From assembly GCA_033344815.1 (NCBI GenBank), contig JAWPMR010000001.1, positions 2,900,136-2,964,135 of the forward strand: a stretch of DNA of 64,000 bases. Reading direction: 5' to 3'. Under the pieces are notes generated by a model. That model saw nothing but the letters and a program-made list of their open reading frames with translations, made no database searches and was not told the origin of the DNA. Each line of letters begins with the position of its first letter. The stretch's first letter is position 1. The DNA comes from Paracoccaceae bacterium (GTDB taxonomy: Bacteria; Pseudomonadota; Alphaproteobacteria; Rhodobacterales; Rhodobacteraceae). A program made the translations under genes and the position numbers. This document shows positions 46,106-55,200 of this stretch, piece after piece.

Positions 46106-46702
46106 ATGCCGTATCGTGCAATTCACACGCTTCTTGCAGTCGTGCTCGTTCTCATTGCCGCAACCAACCCGGCGCTGGCTCACAGTGAAGAGGTCTACGG
46201 CGGAGGCTTCGTCGCTGGCTTCACCCATCCAATTCTCGGCTGGGATCACGTGGCGGCGATGGTTGCTGTGGGCCTCTGGGGCGCATTCCTTGGCGCTCCT
46301 GCGATCTGGATCCTGCCCGTGGTATTCCCGCTCGTCATGGCGCTGGGTGCTGTCGCGGGCATCGTTGGAATCCCTGTTCCGGCGGTCGAAACCGGTATTG
46401 CATTTTCTGCCGTGGTGCTCGGATTGATGATTGTCTTCGCCGCCAAGCCGCCGATCTGGGTCGCCGCCATCATTGTCGGCGCGTTCGCAATCTTTCACGG
46501 TTATGCCCATGGCACTGAACTTCCATCGACAGTCAACGCGTTTGCCTATGCTATTGGATTTGTGTTCTCGACCGGCCTGCTCCACCTATGTGGCATCGCT
46601 TTCGGCCTCCTGGTGAAGTGGCCAGCTGGGCGTATCGTTGTGCGGAGCGCGGGCGGGTTGATTTCTATTGCAGGGGTCGCGTTTCTCACCGGAATAGCCT
46701 GA
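46106..46702 (+). CDS. HupE/UreJ family membrane protein
   Basis: 198 residues with AAAGGAG six bases before the ATG. A signal peptide (to about residue 26, ALAHSEE) is followed by six hydrophobic helices. The family motif HPILGWDHVAAM is intact, and FHGYAHGTELP in helix 4-5 gives further His residues. HupE/UreJ proteins are secondary transporters for nickel or cobalt. No hydrogenase or urease genes are near, so cobalt for B12 or general nickel uptake are both possible. Confidence 0.9.
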   Translation: MPYRAIHTLLAVVLVLIAATNPALAHSEEVYGGGFVAGFTHPILGWDHVAAMVAVGLWGAFLGAPAIWILPVVFPLVMALGAVAGIVGIPVPAVETGIAFSAVVLGLMIVFAAKPPIWVAAIIVGAFAIFHGYAHGTELPSTVNAFAYAIGFVFSTGLLHLCGIAFGLLVKWPAGRIVVRSAGGLISIAGVAFLTGIA

Positions 46703-46704
46703 TA

Positions 46705-47301
46705 ATGCACAGGCTTAGGCGATTGGCATGGGTTCCTCTCGCAGTGGGGCCTTCGCAAGCTTATGCGCACAGCCCGGTCCCGGGGATCGAAGGGTTCTAT
46801 ATCGGGTTGCTGCACCCCTTTTCGACACCGTCACAGTTTCTGTCGATGGTCGGTCTCGCGCTGCTGGTCAGTAGCTTTGAGTTGAAAATGGCGCGTTGGC
46901 TGCTGACCGTTTTCCTGACCGGAAGCCTCATGGGTCTGATGGTCGGGCAGCAACTCTCAGAACCTGATCCCGCACTTTTTGCGGTAGCGTGCGCGATATG
47001 CGTTTTGGCAGCACTTTCACCAGGCAGACTGGCACTCCTTGCGGTCGGGTTGGTGGGCATCGGTGGTTACCTGATCGGAGTAGCCTCCATCCCTGACGAT
47101 GGGCCGACGCGGGACCGACTGTTTACCATGTCCGGCTCGTTTGTCGGAGCGAACCTTGGCCTGCTATACCTATTCGGGATTATTATTTTCATCCGGGAAC
47201 GCTACATTTGGTCTTGGGTCGGCATCGCGTTTCGGGTCGTTGCAGCGTGGGTGGGAACGATCGCGCTCCTCATGCTGGCACTTGCATTTACCAGGGTTTA
47301 G
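46705..47301 (+). CDS. HupE-like membrane protein, divergent paralogue
   Basis: 198 residues. The ATG at 46705 is two bases after the hupE stop; longer readings would sit inside hupE. An apparent signal peptide ends near AYAHSP, and six helices follow. The place of the HPxxGxDH motif reads HPFSTPSQFLSM, so the Asp and second His are lost. Coupling to the canonical gene suggests a paired partner or a diverged copy. The family relation rests on topology and the HPF segment. Confidence 0.7.
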   Translation: MHRLRRLAWVPLAVGPSQAYAHSPVPGIEGFYIGLLHPFSTPSQFLSMVGLALLVSSFELKMARWLLTVFLTGSLMGLMVGQQLSEPDPALFAVACAICVLAALSPGRLALLAVGLVGIGGYLIGVASIPDDGPTRDRLFTMSGSFVGANLGLLYLFGIIIFIRERYIWSWVGIAFRVVAAWVGTIALLMLALAFTRV

Positions 47302-47399
47302 GAATGGATATCCGGAAATAACCACGGCTCTCACCATAACTGAACCGACCTAATCGGACTTGTCATTTGCGCCTGCGTGACGCGCAGATCGGTTCATCG

Positions 47400-47676
47400 C
47401 ACTAATTCCAGCCTTTTGTATGACGCCGACGATGGGCAAGCCGCCATAGCTTACGCCGTCGCGCGCGCGTTTGGGCCGCTGCGCGTTGCGCAACCACACC
47501 CCAGTATCCGTTTCATTCAGGCGGTTCTTCGTCGGTATAGCCATTACGCTTGAGCTTTCATAAACCGTTAAAACATGGCTGCCGATCTCTGTTGCGATCT
47601 TACGCACCGCGATCTTTGCATTCAGCACATCCGCAATCGTGAGCCGTTCGTATAAGTTCAGTTCAGTATGAGCCAT
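47400..47676 (-). pseudogene. IS30-family transposase remnant
   Basis: The frame starts MAHTELNLYERLTIADVLNAKIAVRKIATEIG, the N-terminal helix-turn-helix of IS30 transposases. After about 40 codons it shifts; the next frame gives NGYTDEEPPE, a stop, and NGYWGVVAQ, matching the normal continuation. The rest of the element is absent. Confidence 0.8.
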
Positions 47677-48629
47677 CTTTCATTCTCCATGTTTTCCAGC
47701 AAGATAGGGGAAAATTCGCAACCCTGTTTAGAACGTGCCGAAAGACAATATACGTGCCTTAAAAACACTTCTTTAGCTTCGACCGGGTTCCAGCAGTCGG
47801 GCAGGACATGGTGGAACATGGGCCAGCAAAATACTAGAAAGAGTCAGAAAAAGTGAATGCTGAATATCGCCTTCAATCCTGAAACTGGCGGTATTGCTGG
47901 CTCTGAGTTGACGAAAGTGAATCTTGGCGGTGCATCAGCGCTTCTGGAATGGATCCAACGGGCGTCAGGCTTTTGCGGGCGGCGCCTATGACGAACAAGG
48001 CGTTTCGGTGCGTCTGACAGCCAAGTTCGGGCTTGAAGTCGAGATCCTTGAACTGCAACCGAGGAGCGCCACTCTCGGCAACAAACTCCAAAAGTATTGA
48101 CACATTGATGACACTCCCGAGCATGGCAGGATATAGTGGCAAAAACGTTCGGCTGTACTCAAAGATCACTTGCCGAAGTACAAGTCGGAAGACGGTAAGA
48201 AGTCATTAGAGTACCCTTCCAAGCTTCGAAATCTCGAAAATCCGATCACTGAAATACGCATTAAAGCCAAGGCGCAGATGCTCGTGCATGCGATCGGTTC
48301 AGCTACGTTCGTTCGCCGCGTTCAACCTTATCTGTTTAACAAGCTCAAGACGGTGCACTTCACCAAAACGAAGCCGGGGGACGCAACGAAATCATCCTCG
48401 TCGTTGGTCTCTTCAGAAAGGCATCACTTTATGCCAGTCCAGCAAAGCTTCTCTGCTTCAGATCAAATAGTGTGACAGAACCCTCTCGACCAACACATGT
48501 CGCAAAATCCGCTCCACCACATGATAAGTGGTCTCAACACACGCAGCAAATCCATTCAGATGTTCTGTGAACCTTGATTTTTGATCCGGTTGGCACGACT
48601 ATCAGATCATTAATCCGAAGGAATTTGCT
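47677..48629. other. Gene-poor region upstream of the metallophosphoesterase
   Basis: About 950 bases. An open frame at 48170-48475 (plus) is rich in Lys and Ser and resembles no family I know. The promoter of the phosphoesterase-CHAT pair should lie at the right end; AAGGA precedes its ATG. No repeat or RNA structure was recognised. Confidence 0.4.
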
Positions 48630-50090
48630 ATGCACGCGTCTGTTTTAACGGATGAGCTGTTTGTCATTTCCGATTTGCATATTGGCGGCGAACCGGGCTT
48701 TCAGATATTCAACTCTACCGATGAACTGGTCTGGCTGATAGATCATTTGGCGCAGCGCGCAAAATCCCGCAAAGTCTCTTTGCTTATCAACGGCGACATC
48801 GTTGACTTTCTGGCGGAACCAATGCCCACCTATTTTGATGCCGAGGGGGCGACAGACCGACTGGATCGGATGTTCCTGCGCGACAAGACGTTCAAGCCGA
48901 TCATGGCAGCACTGCGCCGCTTTGCCGCCACACCTAACCGGCGGCTGGATCTCAACCTTGGCAATCACGATCTTGAACTGGCCCTGCCATGGGTCGGATC
49001 GCATTTTGTCGAGATGATCGCCAACGGCACCGATGCTGCACGCGGACGCATAACGCTTCACACTTCGGGCGCAGGCGTGACGTACCGCGTAGGCACGGCC
49101 CGCATATATTGCGCCCACGGCAATGAGATCGACGAATGGAACCTCACCGATTACGAGGCAATTCGCCAGATCGGGCGCGACATCATGCAAGGTAAACCCT
49201 ATGTCGATTGGGTGCCAAATGCGGGCACGCAATTGGTGATTGATGCAATGAATGACGTCAAGCGCCGCTATCCGTTTGTCGATCTTCTTAAACCCGAACA
49301 GGGGGCGGTTGTGCCGTTTCTTGTGGCGCTCAAACCTGCGCTGGGTGCGAAACTATCACACGCGCCCCGGGTGGTGGGCAGACGAATGTATGACACCGCA
49401 AGGCGAAACTTCGGGTTCCTTGGCGAGGACAGCGTCATGCCCGACGCGCCGCAGGACCATGTCTCGGCCCTGGCGGTCAGCGCCCATCAAGCACAATCCG
49501 ATGCGATCTCTAAATCGCTACTGGCTGACATCGATGCCCTGTATAAGAAGGACAGCGCGCCGATGGATTTGATCAGCGATGAACAGGAGGGCCGCCACTT
49601 GGGGGTCTGGAGCGGGATTTGGCGTGGCATTAGCGGCGGCACCACCGCCGAAATCCTGCGCGAGATGTTGGAGAAGCTTAAAGAAGACCAGTCCTTTAAT
49701 CCCAAACACAAAGATCAGGCTTTCCTTGAGTATGACGAAATGATCGGGTCCGCCTCCGATATCATCGTAACAGGCCACACGCATCAGCAACGCGCCATCG
49801 AACGAGATGTCGGCTTGGGGTTGTATTTCAATACCGGCACCTGGGCGCGGCTGATCCAGCTGGACCCCGCCACGCTTGACGACCAGACCAGATTTCAAGA
49901 GATCTACGACGCGTTCGAAGCAGGGACAATGGACGCCCTCGAAGCGGTGCCAGATCTGATCAAGCGCAAGAATACCGTCTTGTCGGTTGTGGCACGCGGT
50001 GGCGTAATCACGGCGCAGCTGAACAGCATCGACGATCCGGCAAGCCGCGACCCGATGCAGCCCGTCCCCAATACACAATTCAAACTGTAG
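48630..50090 (+). CDS. Calcineurin-like metallophosphoesterase, partner of CHAT protease
   Basis: 486 residues with AAGGA seven bases before the ATG. All core phosphoesterase motifs are present: D15-L-H17, G55-D56-IVD, G111-N-H-D114, H163 in CAHGNEID, and G382-H-T-H385. There is no signal peptide or membrane helix, so it acts in the cytoplasm. A region of about 200 residues between H163 and the GHTH motif is much larger than in small phosphoesterases. The stop is nine bases before the CHAT gene on the same strand. Possible substrates are nucleotides, cyclic nucleotides, nucleic acid or phosphoprotein; sequence alone does not decide. Confidence 0.9.
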   Translation: MHASVLTDELFVISDLHIGGEPGFQIFNSTDELVWLIDHLAQRAKSRKVSLLINGDIVDFLAEPMPTYFDAEGATDRLDRMFLRDKTFKPIMAALRRFAATPNRRLDLNLGNHDLELALPWVGSHFVEMIANGTDAARGRITLHTSGAGVTYRVGTARIYCAHGNEIDEWNLTDYEAIRQIGRDIMQGKPYVDWVPNAGTQLVIDAMNDVKRRYPFVDLLKPEQGAVVPFLVALKPALGAKLSHAPRVVGRRMYDTARRNFGFLGEDSVMPDAPQDHVSALAVSAHQAQSDAISKSLLADIDALYKKDSAPMDLISDEQEGRHLGVWSGIWRGISGGTTAEILREMLEKLKEDQSFNPKHKDQAFLEYDEMIGSASDIIVTGHTHQQRAIERDVGLGLYFNTGTWARLIQLDPATLDDQTRFQEIYDAFEAGTMDALEAVPDLIKRKNTVLSVVARGGVITAQLNSIDDPASRDPMQPVPNTQFKL

Positions 50091-50099
50091 GGGGCGCAA

Positions 50100-52124
50100 A
50101 TGCGAACCATTACCCTTGAACTTCTGCGCCACGGCCCGGCTAATAACCAGCTGCTTTCGCCGCTAACGCAATACCTTGCTTTGTGTGAAAATCACGGCGC
50201 AGTGACGGTTCAGGTGCCGTTTGAACACAACCAGTTTCTGCACCGGCTCAGTGCCCTTTCCTACCGCTATGGTGCCGACCCGCGTTCTTTTTACCTGCAC
50301 GATACCGCTCGCGTGCTAAGCGATCTTCTGTCGAACATTCCGGGGCTTACCGCAGAAATCAATCGTGATACCGGTATTAAAGACAGGTTCACCCATCTGC
50401 GCCTGATCGTGTCGTCGTCTGAACTCGCACTGCTTCCATTTGAGCTCGCACTGTCTCCCAACGGCTTTCCGGGTGCGGGACAATCGGCGTTGCTGCAATC
50501 GCAAACACCGATTTGCATCACCCGCGAGATACGCCGGGTGCCAGAGCTTAATGATGGCACGCCGCGCAGCCCTAAAATCCTGTTCGTTGCCGCTGCTCCG
50601 CCCGGCCAACAAGAGATTCCCTTGCAGGCGCATCTGCTGGCCCTACGCGGCGCGCTTGACCCTTGGGTACGGCAGACTGATACCAACCGCGACCTCGACA
50701 ATCACATTGTCCTGCTGCCACAAGCCACCGCCCCCCAGGTCGAGGCCGCCTGCGCTGCGCATGACTTTACCCACATCCATATCCTCGCCCATGGCATTCA
50801 GTATCAGGAAGGTTATGATGTGCGCTTTGGTCTGGCACTACACCACCCGCGCAATCCTGATGGTCCAGCCGAGGTTGTCAGCGGCGCGCGGCTTGCCACG
50901 ATCTTGCGCCCCACTCAGCAACCCGATGTAACGGACCTGTCGCGCCCTAGCGTTGTGACGCTGGCCAGCTGCAACTCCGGGGCGCAAGGTAGTGTGGGTG
51001 GCGCCGGGGCAAGCATTGCGCACGCCCTGCATGACGCGGGTATCCCTATCGTCGTCGCCAGTCAGTTTCCGCTGTCATTCGAAGGCTCAGTCCGCATGGT
51101 CGAAACGTTGTACCACGGGTTCCTGTGGGGTGAAGATCCTCGCGCGCTGCTGATCGACCTGCGCCGCAAACTGCATTCGCAATTTCCCCAAAACCATGAT
51201 TGGGCCAGCCTCACCGCCTATGCTTCCCTGCCCACAACATTGGCACAAGACCTGGCGACGTTGAAACTCGCACAGGCCAGCCGCAGTATAGAAGTTGCGA
51301 TGGCACTTGCCGACAAACTGACCGGCGGTATTTATGCTGCCACGCTGCAAATCAGCAACCCCGACATCACCGACAACGGCCCCAGCAAAGAAGACGCCAT
51401 GCGCCGAATCGAGTTTGCAAAGGCCAAATTGGCCTCGCTCCTGGACAGCACGTCTGCCCCGTCCGCGCAGATCTACGGCCTTCTGGCCAGCACCGAAAAA
51501 CGCCAGGCCGAATTGGTTGCCGCGAAAATCGTACTGGAAACCAGCACCAATGTGTATGAACTGGCCTCCGGTGAACATTTGCAAGGCAAGGATCGCACCG
51601 TCGGCCTGCTGCGCACGTCGCGCGATAATTATCTACGGGCGTATCAGATCGATCGTGCCAACAGCTGGGGCATGGTACAACACCTCTCGCTTGTCGTGAT
51701 CCTGTCGCGGCTCAGTTACAAGGACACGGATGAGGCGCGGCTTTACGACTACAAGGAAACCGATCTTTGGCAGTTGGCATATGCCATCTCGCACCGCGAC
51801 CGCAACTCTTCGGATGATCAGAAATTCGCATGTGCCATGGCCAACCTGATCGAGCTTTATCTGCTCTCCCTCGCGATGGGAAATTGGGACGGGAAACCAA
51901 CACCAAGCGATGCCAAGAAAGAGGCTCTGTCTTGCGCGCATGGGCTTGTGAACCGCATCGGCGCACATAAGTTCACGATCTATTCTACCCGACGACAAAT
52001 GGCGCGCTACGCCGAATGGTACCCCAAAATTGCGGAACTTGGCATTGTAGAGGACGTCGCCGAAGCGCTTGTCCGCGCCCTGCCAAGCACATGGGAAGAA
52101 TCCTTTGGTACAGAAGATTTCTGA
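50100..52124 (+). CDS. CHAT-domain caspase-like protease
   Basis: 674 residues with AGGGGGCG just before the ATG. The CHAT domain covers about residues 95-385. Its catalytic pair is H231 (HIHILAHGIQ) and C291 (VTLASCNSGA), followed by typical segments GAGASIAHALHDAGIPIVVASQFPLS, SVRMVETLYHGFLWGEDP and DWASLTAYASLP. The N-terminal 95 residues are a small leader domain. The C-terminal 290 residues are helical and resemble TPR/DUF4071-type (TRAFs-binding) regions, which often regulate CHAT or TIR proteins. CHAT proteases are known effectors in conflict systems, for example in type III-E CRISPR Craspase. Here the partner is a metallophosphoesterase. Not secreted. Confidence 0.88.
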   Translation: MRTITLELLRHGPANNQLLSPLTQYLALCENHGAVTVQVPFEHNQFLHRLSALSYRYGADPRSFYLHDTARVLSDLLSNIPGLTAEINRDTGIKDRFTHLRLIVSSSELALLPFELALSPNGFPGAGQSALLQSQTPICITREIRRVPELNDGTPRSPKILFVAAAPPGQQEIPLQAHLLALRGALDPWVRQTDTNRDLDNHIVLLPQATAPQVEAACAAHDFTHIHILAHGIQYQEGYDVRFGLALHHPRNPDGPAEVVSGARLATILRPTQQPDVTDLSRPSVVTLASCNSGAQGSVGGAGASIAHALHDAGIPIVVASQFPLSFEGSVRMVETLYHGFLWGEDPRALLIDLRRKLHSQFPQNHDWASLTAYASLPTTLAQDLATLKLAQASRSIEVAMALADKLTGGIYAATLQISNPDITDNGPSKEDAMRRIEFAKAKLASLLDSTSAPSAQIYGLLASTEKRQAELVAAKIVLETSTNVYELASGEHLQGKDRTVGLLRTSRDNYLRAYQIDRANSWGMVQHLSLVVILSRLSYKDTDEARLYDYKETDLWQLAYAISHRDRNSSDDQKFACAMANLIELYLLSLAMGNWDGKPTPSDAKKEALSCAHGLVNRIGAHKFTIYSTRRQMARYAEWYPKIAELGIVEDVAEALVRALPSTWEESFGTEDF

Positions 52125-52216
52125 CGACCCATCATCGCCCGACTGCAAATTCGCAAATGGACTGTCACATTGGCTGATTATTCCTGGGTCTTCAACCACA
52201 GGCCTTGAGACGTGCA

Positions 52217-55200
52217 TCAGGCGATGTCGTAAAGGGTCAGGCCAATATCATTTCCGTCTCCTGAAAAATAGTCGATCTGGAAACGATACAGATCTCCATC
52301 AAATTCACTTTCAATCGTTTCATCCTGAGCAAGATTTTCGAACGTGCCAACAATTGCGTCTACACCATCGTTTTCCAGAATCAGTAAGCTCTCTCCAATA
52401 CCCAAGCCAGCGGTCAAACTGAGATCCAGCGATGCGCCCGTTCCAAAATCAGAATTGAGGTTCACGCCACCACCTTGCACCGAAATCGAGTCAGCCTCCA
52501 AGCCGGATGCCCCGTTGGCAACCGTGATCAAGATACTCCCGGCGGAAGAAACAGAATAGTTTCCGAAAATCGCCATCTCTCCAACGTCAACTCCAGAATC
52601 GAGCACTCCGCCAGTCTGATTTAGATCACCGGTAAACGAATTTACACTCAGCGTTCCGCCGGTGAAATTGAAAGTCCCGGAAGTCGCATCGATCACGAGA
52701 GCGTCGCCAGTGATTTTGCCGCCCGCAAAATTTAGCGTTTCGAAGTGAACGGTGCCTGTATCGCCAATAATGATCTCACCTTCGCCAAAGTCTATGATAC
52801 CTTCACCGCGCACCAAGGTTCCCACAGTCGCGGTTACCACTGAAATATCGACCCCAAGCCCAATGAAAAAGGTTCCTTGTGCGACGCTGCTGGACGCGGC
52901 TGTACCAATGTTTAGGGTTGTCAGATCAGCAGTAAGCGAGCCTTCGGACGCATCCAGAATGCCTGTGCCGGTGGCGCCGCCGAAGCCGGTATTTCCTGCC
53001 ACCCCGACGTAGAGCCCTGCCGGCGCTCCGGCTGCACCCAGCGTCAAGGATGTGTTGGCCCCCAGAGCCAGCCTCCCCTCCGCCGCCCAACCGCTCTGAG
53101 CGTTCACAAACGTCGCAACACCGATCGAAAGTTCGCTGGCCACCGTGAGCGTGGCATCCGTTGTCTGCGTGGCGAAGTCGATGTCGGCCATCCCGGTGCC
53201 TGCGCCGGAATTGTTGTAGGCAAGCCTCAGGATATCGGCTTCAAGGTTAAGCTCTCCTCCTGTGGGCACCTCCAGGATGCCCTGGCCGCGGCCGTTTCCG
53301 AAGGTGATGGTGTCCGCTGCCAGGGTCTCGCTCTGGTCCCAGATCAGCGTGCCGGTTGCCGTCCCGCCGGAGGCGGAACTGCCGATTAAGATCTCGCTCA
53401 GCGTCCAGTCGAGCACCGCTGAGCGCTCGGACGCATCCAGAATGCCTGTGCCGGTGGCGCCGCCGAAGCCGGTGTTTCCTGCCACCCCGACGTAGAGCCC
53501 TGCCGGCGCTCCGGCTGCACCCAGCGTCAAGGATGTGTTGGCCCCCAGAGCCAGCCTCCCCTCCGCCGCCCAACCGCTCTGAGCGTTCACAAACGTCGCA
53601 ACACCGATCGAAAGTTCGCTGGCCACCGTGAGCGTGGCATCCGTTGTCTGCGTGGCGAAGTCGATGTCGGCCATCCCGGTGCCTGCGCCGGAATTGTTGT
53701 AGGCAAGCCTCAGGATATCGGCTTCAAGGTTAAGCTCTCCTCCTGTGGGCACCTCCAGGATGCCCTGGCCGCGGCCGTTTCCGAAGGTGATGGTGTCCGC
53801 TGCCAGGGTCTCGCTCTGGTCCCAGATCAGCGTGCCGGTTGCCGTCCCGCCGGAGGCGGAACTGCCGATTAAGATCTCGCTCAGCGTCCAGTCGAGCACC
53901 GCTGAGCGCTCGGACGCATCCAGAACGCCTGTGCCGGTGGCACCGCCGAAGCCGGTGTTTCCTGCCACTCCGACGTAGAGCCCTGCCGGCGCTCCGGCTG
54001 CACCCAGCGTCAAGGATGTGTTGGCGCCCAGAGCCAGCCTCCCCTCCGCCGCCCATCCGCTCTGAGCGTTCACAAACGTCGCAACACCGATCGAAAGTTC
54101 GCTGGCCACCGTGAGCGTGGCATCCGTTGTCTGCGTGGCGAAGTCGATGTCGGCCATCCCCGTGCCTGCGCCGGAATTGTTGTAGGCAAGCCTCAGGATA
54201 TCGGCCTCAAGGTTAAGCTCTCCTCCTGTGGGCACCTCCAGGATGCCCTGGCCGCGGCCGTTTCCGAAGGTGATGGTGTCCGCTGCCAGGGTCTCGCTCT
54301 GGTCCCAGATCAGCGTGCCGGTTGCCGTCCCGCCGGAGGCGGAACTGCCGATTAAGATCTCGCTCAGCGTCCAGTCGAGCACCGCTGAGCGCTCGGACGC
54401 ATCCAGAACGCCTGTGCCGGTGGCACCGCCGAAGCCGGTGTTTCCTGCCACTCCGACGTAGAGCCCTGCCGGCGCTCCGGCTGCACCCAGCGTCAAGGAT
54501 GTGTTGGCGCCCAGAGCCAGCCTCCCCTCCGCCGCCCATCCGCTCTGAGCGTTCACAAACGTCGCAACACCGATCGAAAGTTCGCTGGCCATGGCAGCGT
54601 CCAATGACGCGCCTGTTGTCAGTTTGAGGACACCCGAGGCAGTACCGCTGCCCGAGGCGTTTATTCCAACTCGAATGGGGGCATTGGCCACGACATGTGT
54701 GCCGTTTTCTACGCCCAGCATGTGCGGGCTAGATCCGTTGGCCAATAGCAGCACATCGTTGGTGATCTCGAGTTCATTCCCGTTTGCGAAGTCTATAGTT
54801 TGGTCAGCCTGGCCCGTGTACCGGAGCGCTGATATTACATAGTTGGCGTCTACAAAGCTTCGGTCGCCTGATCCCGCGGTACCGAACAATACTGTGTCGG
54901 ACACGCTTGGGGGCGCACCGAGACTCCAGTTCGCTGGATCGCTCCAATTGCCTGTAGGGCCTGCATCGATCCAGCTATTGTTCCCGGGTGCTGTGCCAAA
55001 AGCTCCGATACTGAAACTCGCAGGCGACACCGCCGACCCAATCGTGACCTGACCGCCATTGCGCCAGATCGTGCAAATGCCTGTCTCGTCATCCATGATC
55101 ACGCCGCGACCCGTTGAATCCGCAAGTACCGCATTCGCAGACGGGTTCGAGAGTACGACCCGAAATGCCTCGTCGCACTCGAACAGGGTGTCATCAATAG

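Noticed and set aside
52945-54590. CRISPR-like or satellite array
   Set aside because: The unit is 483 bases, coding and in frame; no short repeats with unique spacers.
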